Shown piece by piece: positions 9,366 to 17,039 of a stretch of 64,000 nucleotides of DNA; position 1 is the stretch's first letter, and every line of letters starts with the position of its first letter. The notes below the pieces were generated by a model. It searched no databases, was not told where the DNA came from, and was given only the letters and a program-made list of their open reading frames with translations. Location: assembly GCF_002312815.1 (NCBI RefSeq), contig NZ_NKQJ01000004.1, forward strand, positions 215,851-279,850, written 5' to 3'. Position numbers and translations under genes: made by a program. This DNA comes from Agaribacterium haliotis (GTDB lineage Bacteria > Pseudomonadota > Gammaproteobacteria > Pseudomonadales > Cellvibrionaceae).

Positions 9366-9824
9366 ATGCACATTTGGGTCGATGCCGATGCCTGCCCTCG
9401 CCCGGTTAAAGAGACACTTTTTCGTTTAAGCCAGCGTACCGCGTTATCGGTGACTTTAGTTGCCAATCATGCGCTGCCCAAGCCCGCGTTAAAAACTATT
9501 CGCACGATACAGGTGTCTGCGGGGTTTGATGTCGCCGATAACTACATCGTGCAGCATATCTGCGAAGGGGATTTGCTTATCAGCTCAGATATTCCCCTTG
9601 CTGCTGAGGTCTTACCTCTCGGGGCCATGGTTTTGACTCCCAGGGGGGAGCGATATAACCAAGATAATATTCAGCAACGTTTAGATATGCGTAATTTCAT
9701 GGAGACGATGCGAGCCAGTGGCGAGCAGAGCGGAGGGCCGCCGCCATTTAACAACGCCGACAAAGCTCGTTTTGCCAACGCTTTAGACAGGCTTGTTGCC
9801 AAGTATGGCATGCAGCCAAAATAA
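9366..9824 (+). CDS. yaiI: YaiI/YqxD family (DUF188) protein
   Basis: 152 residues, the usual family length. The N-terminus IWVDADACPRPVKETLFR is the family signature, a PIN-like nuclease fold with the D-A-D-A-C-P motif. Further conserved blocks are VADNYIVQH, DLLISSDIPLAAE, VLTPRGE and MRNFMETMRASGE, with GGPPPF near the end. The biochemical role is not established for this family; a nucleic-acid-related activity is suspected from the fold. It is transcribed away from deaD and not in an obvious operon. Confidence 0.9.
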   Translation: MHIWVDADACPRPVKETLFRLSQRTALSVTLVANHALPKPALKTIRTIQVSAGFDVADNYIVQHICEGDLLISSDIPLAAEVLPLGAMVLTPRGERYNQDNIQQRLDMRNFMETMRASGEQSGGPPPFNNADKARFANALDRLVAKYGMQPK

Positions 9825-9864
9825 GCTCGGCGCCACCTGGTTTAGTATTTACAGAAGCTGGGGC

Positions 9865-10041
9865 TCAGCTTTCTTGTTCGATCGCGTAGGCCAAAACCAA
9901 ACCTGAGGCCGCGCCGAGAGCAATACCTATGGTTGCATGGGCAAATACCGCGCCGAGTGCAGCGCCGATGGCTGCGCAGCTTACGATGCTGCCAGTGTGA
10001 ATTAGGGACATGTATTTTTTAAATTTTTTTTGTTTTAGCAT
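9865..10041 (-). CDS. Small 58-residue membrane protein, unrecognised
   Basis: A short gene with an excellent ribosome binding site (AAGGAGCACGGA directly before the ATG at 10041). The product starts with a very basic MLKQKKFKKYM, followed by one or two hydrophobic stretches rich in Gly and Ala (GSIVSCAAIGAALGAVFAHA, then TIGIALGAASGLVLAYAIE). Closely spaced small residues form GxxxG-like patterns, and the end is acidic (EQES). This fits a small inner-membrane protein, perhaps a helical hairpin that oligomerises. It lies tail to tail with yaiI (40 bp between stops). No named family was recognised. The start is decided by the strong Shine-Dalgarno sequence and the signal-like charge distribution. 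Confidence 0.65.
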   Translation of the reverse strand: MLKQKKFKKYMSLIHTGSIVSCAAIGAALGAVFAHATIGIALGAASGLVLAYAIEQES

Positions 10042-10221
10042 TCCGTGCTCCTTTTTGTTCTTACCTATTTGGGTTTATTTTTGTTATCTGCTTTTGGGCC
10101 GCTATTGATTGCTGTAAATAACTTTTCTTTTAAGCTTTAGCCTTAAACTTCGGTGTTATTTATAGCCGGCATTGCACTGATTTTTAATCCTCGTTTTTAA
10201 TTTAGGCCAGCAATAGCAAGT

Positions 10222-10248
10222 GGGCAAGTGGCTTCCTGCGACTTGCCC
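10222..10248. other. Inverted repeat between the small membrane-protein gene and cysK
   Basis: Perfect arms GGGCAAGT (10222-10229) and ACTTGCCC (10241-10248) with an 11-nt loop, about 40 bp past the cysK stop. On the plus strand it is followed by TATTTTCTC; on the minus strand there is no clear T-run. It may stabilise or end the cysK transcript. Confidence 0.4.
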
Positions 10249-10288
10249 TATTTTCTCAACTATTTGTCAGAGATTATTTTATTAGAGG

Positions 10289-11242
10289 TTATTGTTGCTG
10301 TAGCCATTCGTCGTCAGATTCTTCACTGACATCTGCAAAAAGTGGCGTGCTCAAGTAGCGTTCCCCGGTGTCAGGTAGCATAACCAAAATATTGGCTCCG
10401 CTTTTGGCATTTGCAGCGACTTTTAATGCGGCAGCGAGTGTTGCGCCCGAGCTTATGCCGCAGAAAATTCCTTCTTTTGTTGCGAGATCTTTTGCGCACT
10501 GGATCGACTCGTCGTCGCTGACGGTTATGATGTCGTTGGCGACTTCTTTATCGAGTACCTTGGGCACAAAATTTGGCGTCCAGCCTTGAACTTTGTGCGG
10601 TGACCATTCTTTGCCGCTTAACATTGCTGCGTTCTCAGGTTCCGCTGCAATTACTTTGATGTCTGGGCGCGCTAGTTTCAGTACCTGGCCGGTGCCTGTC
10701 ATCGTACCCCCTGTTCCCCAGCCGCTGACAAAATAATCAAGCTCGCGACCGGCAAAGTCGCGCAGAATTTCCGGTGCGGTTGTATTGCGGTGATAAGCGG
10801 GATTCGCTTCGTTCTCAAATTGACGGGCGAGAAACCAACCGTGTTTCTGTGCGAGCTCTTCGGCGTACTCAACCATGTAAGAGGCTTTTTTAGCGGCAGG
10901 GGTCAGTATGACTTTTGCACCAAGCGCTTTCATTAGCTTGCGTCTTTCAACCGAGAAGGTTTCAACCATAGTGGCGACAAACGGGTAGCCTTTGGCAGCG
11001 CATACCATTGCCAGAGCAATACCGGTATTGCCTGAGGTCGCTTCAATCACGGTTTGCCCTGGTTTTAAACTTCCGTTGCGCTCGGCGTCTTCAATAATGG
11101 CAATTGCCAGGCGGTCTTTTACCGAAGCCATCGGGTTAAAGGCTTCGACTTTGACATAGATATTTTTGTCGGACGGGCCTATACGATTGAGTTTGACGAT
11201 TGGGGTGTTGCCAATGGTTTCAAGAATATTGTTGTAGATCAT
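10289..11242 (-). CDS. cysK: Cysteine synthase A (O-acetylserine sulfhydrylase)
   Basis: 317 residues, a PLP enzyme of fold type II. The PLP lysine lies in NPMASVKDRLA (about residue 43), the substrate loop is EATSGNTGIALA, the phosphate-binding loop is SGWGTGGTMTGTG, and the C-terminal ISSGAT and LPDTGERYLST blocks are those of CysK. It converts O-acetyl-L-serine and sulfide to L-cysteine and acetate in the cytoplasm. The middle block EPENAAMLSGKEWSPHKVQGWTP agrees with CysK rather than with cystathionine beta-synthase; CysM is the main alternative but is less similar at this block. The gene is monocistronic; its promoter region faces the lpxR-like gene. Confidence 0.93.
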   Translation of the reverse strand: MIYNNILETIGNTPIVKLNRIGPSDKNIYVKVEAFNPMASVKDRLAIAIIEDAERNGSLKPGQTVIEATSGNTGIALAMVCAAKGYPFVATMVETFSVERRKLMKALGAKVILTPAAKKASYMVEYAEELAQKHGWFLARQFENEANPAYHRNTTAPEILRDFAGRELDYFVSGWGTGGTMTGTGQVLKLARPDIKVIAAEPENAAMLSGKEWSPHKVQGWTPNFVPKVLDKEVANDIITVSDDESIQCAKDLATKEGIFCGISSGATLAAALKVAANAKSGANILVMLPDTGERYLSTPLFADVSEESDDEWLQQQ

Positions 11243-11474
11243 CGCGCCATCCTTAGTGGGTCGAATATAGGTAGTGTGGGAACAAGTGCGTTAAGCAGTG
11301 CTCAGTTTACACACACTTTGTTCAAAACAAAGCATTTGGCCCTATTGTCAGCTTGGCTGAGTTACTTGGTTTTGTCCTGATTCTGGCTGCTGTGTATTAG
11401 TCGCGTTACCATTGGCAGCTGTTTGCTATGGTGGTATTGGTTTCGTGGTTTTGAGAGAAAAGTTAAAGATATTA

Positions 11475-12515
11475 ATGAAAGGTCTTTTGGCATTGCCGGT
11501 GTTGTTTTTGCTTTCGGCTGTTTTGCCTGCGCTCGCCGAAAGGCAAAACAAAGCTGACACAGTCACTGACAGTGAGCTCGGTGCTAAGCACTGGTACTTG
11601 CTTACCTTTGAAAATGACTTGTTTGTTTTTAGTGACGATGGTTTTACTAACGGGCTTGCTTTTGCCTGGGGTTATGGCCCCTATAGCAGCCTTGATGTTC
11701 TGCCTTCACCGCGATGGCTCAAACAGTTTAACTCTGCGCTTGGCCTCTACCACAAGAGCGATTTAAAACTGGCTACGGGTTATGCCGTTGCACAGGGCAT
11801 GTACACGCCAGATGACATCGAAGACCCAGAGTTGATCGAGGATGATAGGCCCTATGCCGGTAGCTTACTTTGGAAAAGCCAGAGTCGGGCCTATGGTAAA
11901 ACAAGGTCAAATAGTCGCGGTTTAGTTTTGGGCATAGTTGGGCCGGCGGCGATGGCAGAGCAAGCTCAGACTTTTATTCACGATATTACTAACGGCACCA
12001 AACCTATGGGCTGGGACAATCAAATAGCGAATGAAGCTGTATTTCGTGTTGACGCTGAGCATATTCGCCGTTTGTTTGCCACGCAAAGCACCGGGCTCAA
12101 TGCAGATATCATTTCTTATTCGTTGGCGGGGCTAGGAAATTTACGCAGTGATGTTGGTACGGGTTTGGTATTTCGTTTGGGGGATGCGCTGGGCTCAAAC
12201 TATGCTTATGTTGATCCCGACCCGGCCCGGGGTGCAACTGCAGCGACTGAGCACTTAGGTAAAGATTTTGATTGGCAGCTGCAGTTTGCGCTTTACGCGC
12301 GCTATGTTTTTAATGATATAACCCTCGACGGCAACACCTTCAGAGATAGTCACTCCGTTGATTTGATTAACGAGCAAGCCTTGCTAAGTGCCGGGGTGTC
12401 GATAAATAAAGGTCGCTGGGGTTTATTGTTTTCAATGCTTAAAGGTACAGATAGTTTTGAACAGCAAAAAACAGATACTGCATGGGGTGCGGTAAGTATT
12501 AGTTATCATCATTAA
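11475..12515 (+). CDS. lpxR: LpxR-family outer-membrane lipid A 3'-O-deacylase (DUF2219)
   Basis: The start at 11475 gives a clear Sec signal (MKGLLALPVLFLLSAVLPALA); a longer frame from 11412 begins with TTG and lacks signal character. The mature protein has the LpxR blocks: LLTFENDLFVFSDDGFTNG with the N-D pair used in calcium/active-site geometry, EDDRPYAGSL, and a region with the catalytic His, QTFIHDITNGTKPMGWDNQ. Alternating hydrophobic strands and a C-terminal aromatic strand ending in AVSISYHH fit a 12-strand barrel. LpxR removes the 3'-acyloxyacyl group of lipid A at the cell surface. The gene stands alone and ends at a bidirectional terminator. Confidence 0.85.
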   Translation: MKGLLALPVLFLLSAVLPALAERQNKADTVTDSELGAKHWYLLTFENDLFVFSDDGFTNGLAFAWGYGPYSSLDVLPSPRWLKQFNSALGLYHKSDLKLATGYAVAQGMYTPDDIEDPELIEDDRPYAGSLLWKSQSRAYGKTRSNSRGLVLGIVGPAAMAEQAQTFIHDITNGTKPMGWDNQIANEAVFRVDAEHIRRLFATQSTGLNADIISYSLAGLGNLRSDVGTGLVFRLGDALGSNYAYVDPDPARGATAATEHLGKDFDWQLQFALYARYVFNDITLDGNTFRDSHSVDLINEQALLSAGVSINKGRWGLLFSMLKGTDSFEQQKTDTAWGAVSISYHH

Positions 12516-12521
12516 AGAAAA

Positions 12522-12548
12522 GGGGCCATTTCTAGGCCCCTTCTTTTG
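12522..12548. terminator. Bidirectional terminator between lpxR-like gene and DUF6976-like gene
   Basis: GGGGCC (12522-12527), a 7-nt loop and GGCCCC (12535-12540), flanked on the left by AAAGAAAA and on the right by TTCTTTT. It therefore has a T-tract on both strands and sits between two convergent stop codons. Confidence 0.75.
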
Positions 12549-12573
12549 CGTCGTTCAGATTCAGCTTTTTGGT

Positions 12574-13587
12574 TTAGCTATTGTCCAGAGTTAAATAAAC
12601 CATGGTTTGGTTCATTAACTGGTAGGCGACCTCTCCAAACGTCATTGGCCCGGTAAACTGCCCGGTTTTTTTGCCTTCCAGTTCTGAGTACAGGAAGTTC
12701 AATATGCAGTTGCATGAAAACGATGCTGCGTGGCTAGTATTGTGGCTTAACACTTCGTTAAAACCGTTGACGTAATCGTCGACCGGTGTGGCGAAGTGGT
12801 ATTCAATATCGGGGAATACAGGAGCGTAAAGTTTTACGTCTCCATCTAGAACTTCCTGGATGCTGACATTGACCATCATTCCGCAGTAGTTAGCAACCAG
12901 GGGAAGGCGGGTATCAATTTTATTTTCTTTTAGGTAGTCGCTGAACTTCCAGCTTTGGCCGTCAATTTGACACTCATTGACGTTAAAACCACGAGTTGGA
13001 AAGCGCAGCGCCGGGCCGTCTCCCTGAGTGAAAAGGTTAACCGTGCGCACGTGGGGTTCCTGGCCTTCGGGAAGGGGAACATGCATAGCAACAGCCTGGC
13101 TATCGCTCAACATTCCCGATGCCAAGCCGAAGCCAACTTTGGGTTTTAGGCTCTCCAGCTGGTCGAGGTGCACACCGCTAATCCAGCCGATAATTGGCGA
13201 GAAAAACATATTGGGAAAGTCGGGGGCCTCTTGTGCATATTTGAGGTGCACTTCGGATGAGGCGGGCAAAATAACAATAGTAAAACCGCCTTCAATGCCT
13301 TCTTGAGCAATGCGGCTAATACTATTGGTGTCGTACATGGTGATGCGCGGTAAGCGGCTGCCTAGACCTTCTAGAGTATTTACATAAAGCTTACTTTGGT
13401 CGACAACGCCACCTTCACCAGACATAAAATAAGGGATGGTTCCAGCAATCCAGTTGCCCGATGGCAGGCCCGCCAACTGAGATTCGTCGCCAGCAATAAT
13501 TAGGTAGTCACCCCTTTCAATCTTTTGAATTACCGCGTCTCTATCGAGCAATTCGTTGTTAAATGCGATATTTCCGTCTCCGGCCAT
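12574..13587 (-). CDS. DUF6976-like protein of unknown function
   Basis: The start chosen is the ATG at 13587 because an AGGAG site lies 6 nt upstream; a longer frame adds a pseudo-signal peptide that would place this ribosome site inside the gene. The 337-residue product has no signal or membrane segment. Its most striking block is YLIIAGDESQLAGLPSGNW followed by IAGTIPYFM near residues 28-55, which I associate from memory with the poorly studied DUF6976 family. Later blocks are GFNVNECQIDG, LVANYCGMMVNVS and a cysteine-containing SFSCNCILNFLYSELEG, recalling sensor-type FIST proteins only loosely. It lies 64 bp downstream of the ISL3-like gene and is probably in one operon with it. The function is unknown. 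Confidence 0.55.
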   Translation of the reverse strand: MAGDGNIAFNNELLDRDAVIQKIERGDYLIIAGDESQLAGLPSGNWIAGTIPYFMSGEGGVVDQSKLYVNTLEGLGSRLPRITMYDTNSISRIAQEGIEGGFTIVILPASSEVHLKYAQEAPDFPNMFFSPIIGWISGVHLDQLESLKPKVGFGLASGMLSDSQAVAMHVPLPEGQEPHVRTVNLFTQGDGPALRFPTRGFNVNECQIDGQSWKFSDYLKENKIDTRLPLVANYCGMMVNVSIQEVLDGDVKLYAPVFPDIEYHFATPVDDYVNGFNEVLSHNTSHAASFSCNCILNFLYSELEGKKTGQFTGPMTFGEVAYQLMNQTMVYLTLDNS

Positions 13588-13651
13588 GGTGTTCTCCTGA
13601 ATCAACAATAATGCAGCTGCTAGGGGCAGCAATGTTTTTAGTCGTATTGAG

Positions 13652-14890
13652 TTAGTTGGCGCTCGCTTGTTTAACAATGGCACTGAGCTCGCGCTGCAGA
13701 GCCTTCTGGTTTTGCTGCATAAAATTGCGAATACTGCGTGCGGCTTCGAGTTTAACTACCGGGTCTTGAGAGCTTTGCACCTGCATGCGCAGTTTGGCCA
13801 GCAACAGTTTGTAGGCAACGTGGTCGCTTGGAATGGCAGTGTCGTTGGCCAGTATACGCTGCCAAATATCGTGATCGGGATTTGGCAGGCGAATCTGGGT
13901 TTTTTCATTAATTGCCATCGCGCGGTTAATAAGTACGAGCTCTGGTTTTAAGCTGCGATGGTTGCGCTTAACGTACTCGCGCAATGTTTCAATTGCGGCG
14001 ATGCGTGTGGCGCTGTCTTTACCTTGTAAAAAGGCAATGCGCTGGCGGGAAATTAGCAGGTTTAGCGGTACGCTCTGTGAATTAAGACTGAGCTTGCCGG
14101 TTAGAAGGTCTATCCAAACCGGGTTTTTCAATGCCGGTAGAACAAGGCGCTGGCGCTGTTTGCTCGCACTGGCTTGACGTTTGAGCTTGTCACTATTGAG
14201 CCCGCACAACTGGTTGATTTCATCGTCAAGTTGGTTGACGTTAGCAACAAAAAAGCTGCGTAGTTTACTACTTAATTCAACCAGTTCTTCGTCACTACTG
14301 CTCTTGGCTGCTGCCAACTTTAATTTCGACAACAACAGTTTCAGGGGTAACAAATTGGTGCGGACAAGCAGTTGATCGTTGAGCACCTTGCGCCATACCA
14401 GTGCGCCTTCGGCGGGAAGGTAAACTAGAGAACGCACTTGATTCGACGCTTTTTCGATGTCGGTCATTATTTGTTGCACAAGCTCGGGTGGAACTCTAAG
14501 TGCGGAACAAATCAAGTTTTCGTTCATGCCACTGATATTTGCCAGTGCGACTTGCTGCAGAAGCTGGTTTGAATAGTTGCGGTTGGGGTTACCTAAGAAT
14601 GCGGGGGAGTTTAGGCTGCTTAAGCTAATTGCTTCGCTGCCGGCACTGGCAACTTCAGCGTGAATAACACATTTGTAAGTGCCTAGGGGTAAATAAATCC
14701 ACTGACCTTTGTGTTTTGCTACATCGTCACTTTTATGGCTATCAATAAAGCCAAATAATTTCTTTTTATCATTATTATCAATATGGATGTTGGCGATGTG
14801 GCGGCTTGGGTCAAAGTGTACAGAGCTAATATGCCAAGGGGCTTGAATACCTAGTATCTCTTCGATATTACCGAGATCGATTCTTTCCAT
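13652..14890 (-). CDS. Protein with ISL3-transposase-like N-terminal domain, function unknown
   Basis: 412 residues. The N-terminus (ILGIQAPWHISSVHFD, then ANIHID, later KGQWIYLPLGTYKCVIHAEV) follows the order of the N-terminal region of IS204/IS1001 (ISL3) transposases. There a lead strand is followed by a zinc finger and a WRHLDFFQH-tyLhA-V segment. The zinc-finger cysteines are absent here, and nothing resembling the DDE catalytic domain follows. The rest is helical, basic and Leu/Lys/Ser-rich, with several R-x-x-A-(I/L)-E-(T/A)-(L/A)-R-like helices (ATRIAAIETLREYVKRNHRS, LEAARSIRNFMQQNQ). No inverted repeats were seen around it. It looks like a domesticated or remodelled transposase-derived protein; the downstream DUF6976-like gene is likely its partner. 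Confidence 0.5.
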   Translation of the reverse strand: MERIDLGNIEEILGIQAPWHISSVHFDPSRHIANIHIDNNDKKKLFGFIDSHKSDDVAKHKGQWIYLPLGTYKCVIHAEVASAGSEAISLSSLNSPAFLGNPNRNYSNQLLQQVALANISGMNENLICSALRVPPELVQQIMTDIEKASNQVRSLVYLPAEGALVWRKVLNDQLLVRTNLLPLKLLLSKLKLAAAKSSSDEELVELSSKLRSFFVANVNQLDDEINQLCGLNSDKLKRQASASKQRQRLVLPALKNPVWIDLLTGKLSLNSQSVPLNLLISRQRIAFLQGKDSATRIAAIETLREYVKRNHRSLKPELVLINRAMAINEKTQIRLPNPDHDIWQRILANDTAIPSDHVAYKLLLAKLRMQVQSSQDPVVKLEAARSIRNFMQQNQKALQRELSAIVKQASAN

Positions 14891-15325
14891 TGAATACCAC
14901 CTTAATGAGGAAGAGTGGAAAATTTCTGAATTAAAGATTGCGCATCATACACAAAAAATCAATTTAAATGGCGCGCTTTATTAGTTGATTCGGCGCTGCT
15001 TGACGAGCTTCTATTTCTTATTTGTATATGGGTTCCTCGATGTAGATATAGGCGACAGTGACGTGTCAGTACTTTGCCTGCGCTTAGACTTTTTCTAGTT
15101 TATTTTTATTCCTGTCAAAATATTTGCTGTTGTTATATGCATCTGTTGGTTTTTTGCTCAGGCGGCCTTGGGTGACACAATGAAAATAATGGCGCTTTTA
15201 TTTTTATGTTTGTGTTAGAAATGGCACACAATCCCTTTTAATTTTAACGGTAATTTGATTAGCTTCTAGGCGAGTTTGCAATCCAGGCTCACGGTTTTAT
15301 GCGGTCGAATAGGGAGGATGTACGC
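14891..15325. other. 435-bp intergenic region between divergent genes
   Basis: This A+T-rich stretch separates the ISL3-like gene (minus) from the aldehyde dehydrogenase (plus) and must hold both promoters. It contains a 12-codon open frame (15180-15218, MKIMALLFLCLC) without a convincing ribosome site. I see no tRNA, no long palindrome and no confident promoter match. Confidence 0.5.
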
Positions 15326-16285
15326 ATGAAAAAAACGGCTCAGAAATTAAGAGTTGGAATCTTAGGTACCGGCAAAATTGGTACTGATCTGTTGTTGAAG
15401 GTTTTGCGCTCTGATCATCTTCAATGCACCATTTTCGCTGGCCGAAATCTGCAGTCTCCCGGGATGCAGAAGGCTCAGCAGCTCGGAGTTCCACTAAGCG
15501 ACAAAGGCATTCAGGCTTTTTCCGAGGGCTCCATCGAGTGTGACTTGGTATTCGACGCCACTGGCGCGGAACATCACCGAGAGCACGCCAAGATCTTCGC
15601 TGCCAAAGGCATTAAAGCGATTGATCTTACCCCCGCCAAAATTGGTCCTTTTTGTATTCCTGCTCTCAACGAGCAAGTCATCCTCAAGGAAAACAATATT
15701 AATATGGTGACTTGTGGCGGTCAGGCTTCCGTGCCTTTCGCCGAAGCGGTCAAGCAGGCCTGTGCAAGTGTTAAGTCGGTCAAGGTGCACACCTTGGTCA
15801 GCGACGACAGCATCGGTCAGGCAACAATCGACAATGTCGACGACTACTACGCAACCACAAGCAAAGCTCTGTGTGACTTCGCCGGCCTCGAGCAGGCAAG
15901 TGTCGAGCTGCAAGTCGACGAACCGGGGCGCCAGCCGACGATGTGCACAACCTTGAGTTTTGATGTGCCCAATTCGTCGCGCGCAGCCGTTGAGCAAGCC
16001 TTGAAAAAACGCGAGCGCGAAATTCAGGCTTATGTTCCCGGCTTGAGAATCGAGTTGTTGCCTAACGCTTTGGCCGATGAGGTGCTCAGCGTGCGTGTAC
16101 TGGTCAGTGGTCTCGGAGACTGGATTCCGGCGCACGCAGGTAATCTCGACATCATTAATTGTGCAGCGATTGCTGCTGCCGAGCGTTTTGCCGTATATAA
16201 GCTGCAAAGCCGCAGTGGAGCTTTGGCCGGTTTGTTTGAGCCGCTGACTCGCATCTGGGGTGGGCGCCAGCTCGCCAGTGCTTAA
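15326..16285 (+). CDS. Acetaldehyde dehydrogenase (acylating), DmpF/MhpF type, orphan
   Basis: 319 residues from the ATG at 15326, which follows a GGGAGG site by 8 nt. The NAD-binding start VGILGTGKIGTDLLLKVLRS, DLVFDATGA, IDLTPAKIGPFCIPALN and the active-site MVTCGGQASVP (Cys130) are diagnostic of the DmpF/MhpF family, which oxidises acetaldehyde or other short aldehydes to acyl-CoA. In catabolic operons this enzyme is always paired with a 4-hydroxy-2-oxovalerate aldolase that channels the aldehyde. No such aldolase is near here; the next gene is a Fur-type regulator. The C-terminal half is more divergent than the N-terminal half. The true substrate is therefore open. Confidence 0.8.
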   Translation: MKKTAQKLRVGILGTGKIGTDLLLKVLRSDHLQCTIFAGRNLQSPGMQKAQQLGVPLSDKGIQAFSEGSIECDLVFDATGAEHHREHAKIFAAKGIKAIDLTPAKIGPFCIPALNEQVILKENNINMVTCGGQASVPFAEAVKQACASVKSVKVHTLVSDDSIGQATIDNVDDYYATTSKALCDFAGLEQASVELQVDEPGRQPTMCTTLSFDVPNSSRAAVEQALKKREREIQAYVPGLRIELLPNALADEVLSVRVLVSGLGDWIPAHAGNLDIINCAAIAAAERFAVYKLQSRSGALAGLFEPLTRIWGGRQLASA

Positions 16286-16300
16286 TTTGCCTGGGTTGTT

Positions 16301-16335
16301 GCCTGGCTAACTAAGTGCTTCAGTTAGTTCCAGGC
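16301..16335. other. Long inverted repeat after the aldehyde dehydrogenase
   Basis: GCCTGG-CTAACT (16301-16312) pairs with AGTTAG (16322-16327) and CCAGGC (16330-16335), with one 2-nt bulge. It begins 15 bp past the stop codon and precedes the Zur-like gene. There is no T-run, so it is a likely transcript-end hairpin or attenuator. Confidence 0.45.
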
Positions 16336-16402
16336 TGTTGCCTTCGGGGCAGGGCCGTGCATAATGCGCGCTTGTCCCGCAGGCCTTTCAGCTAGATTTA
16401 GC

Positions 16403-16876
16403 ATGCAGCAGAACGCACAACGAATAGAACAAGCCTTAGTTCGTGCTGAACACGATTGTGTTCAGGCCGGCCAGCGTTTGACGAGTAAGCGCAAGCACAT
16501 TTTACAGTTGCTACTCGAGGCTCGCGCGCCGCTGTCCGCCTACGAAATTATCGACCGCTATGCAGAGGCTTTTGGCACAAAGCTGCCGGCGATGTCGGTT
16601 TATCGCATGTTGCAGTTTTTGGCAGATAACAAACTTGCACACAAGCTTGAAACCACCAACCAGTATCTCGCCTGTTCTCATATCGCCTGTGAGCATGAAC
16701 ACAGCGTGCCACAGTTTCTTATTTGCGATAAGTGCCACAAGGTTGAAGAGCTCGGTTTGCGCCGCGAGCTAGTTGATGAACTGCACAATAGTGTTGCCCG
16801 CAGCGGTTTTACTCTGGTTAGCCAGCAGCTGGAGCTACACGGTTTGTGCAGTAGTTGCAATGGCGGTAAAAGCTAA
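16403..16876 (+). CDS. zur: Fur-family zinc uptake regulator (Zur-like)
   Basis: 157 residues from the ATG at 16403; this start matches the length of E. coli Zur better than the ATG at 16364. The winged-helix part has LTSKRKHILQLLLEARAPLSAYEIIDRY and PAMSVYRMLQFL, and the metal part has LICDKCHKVEEL and ELHGLCSSC, two C-x2-C pairs for the structural zinc. HxxCEHEH-type histidines (HIACEHEH) also occur. Zur, not Fur, is favoured by the arrangement PAMSVYRMLQFL...AHKLETTNQYLAC and by the neighbour, a His-rich TonB receptor with a candidate Zur box. It represses zinc uptake genes when zinc is sufficient. Confidence 0.8.
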   Translation: MQQNAQRIEQALVRAEHDCVQAGQRLTSKRKHILQLLLEARAPLSAYEIIDRYAEAFGTKLPAMSVYRMLQFLADNKLAHKLETTNQYLACSHIACEHEHSVPQFLICDKCHKVEELGLRRELVDELHNSVARSGFTLVSQQLELHGLCSSCNGGKS

Positions 16877-16965
16877 GCCCCCTCAGCTGATCAAGCGCAA
16901 ATAGTCTTAAAAAACCGAGCCTTATTTCGGTATCGTTCAATAAAGCTTCATATTCGTAACATACA

Positions 16966-17004
16966 TTGTTAGACTTCGCGACAAAATGATATGTTGTATC
17001 GTAT
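16966..17004 (+). promoter_or_regulatory. Candidate promoter with overlapping Zur box
   Basis: AATGATATGTTGTATCGTAT (16985-17004) carries the imperfect dyad ATGATA-N5-TATCGT and matches, from memory, about 14 of 19 positions of the gammaproteobacterial Zur consensus centred on GTTATANTATAAC. A possible -35 TTGTTA (16966-16971) and -10 TATGTT (16990-16995, spacer 18) place the box over the -10 element, the usual position for repression. It ends 35 bp before the receptor ATG. Confidence 0.5.
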
Positions 17005-17039
17005 CTGGATGTGCTTACAGCTTATGGGAACTGCTTAAG

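Noticed and set aside
15180..15218. 12-codon open frame MKIMALLFLCLC
   Set aside because: No ribosome site, no regulatory codon run and no nearby attenuator; probably chance.
15222..15240. Sigma-54-like promoter TGGCAC... before the aldehyde dehydrogenase
   Set aside because: The -24 element is present but the -12 TTGC element at the right distance is not (CCCT instead).
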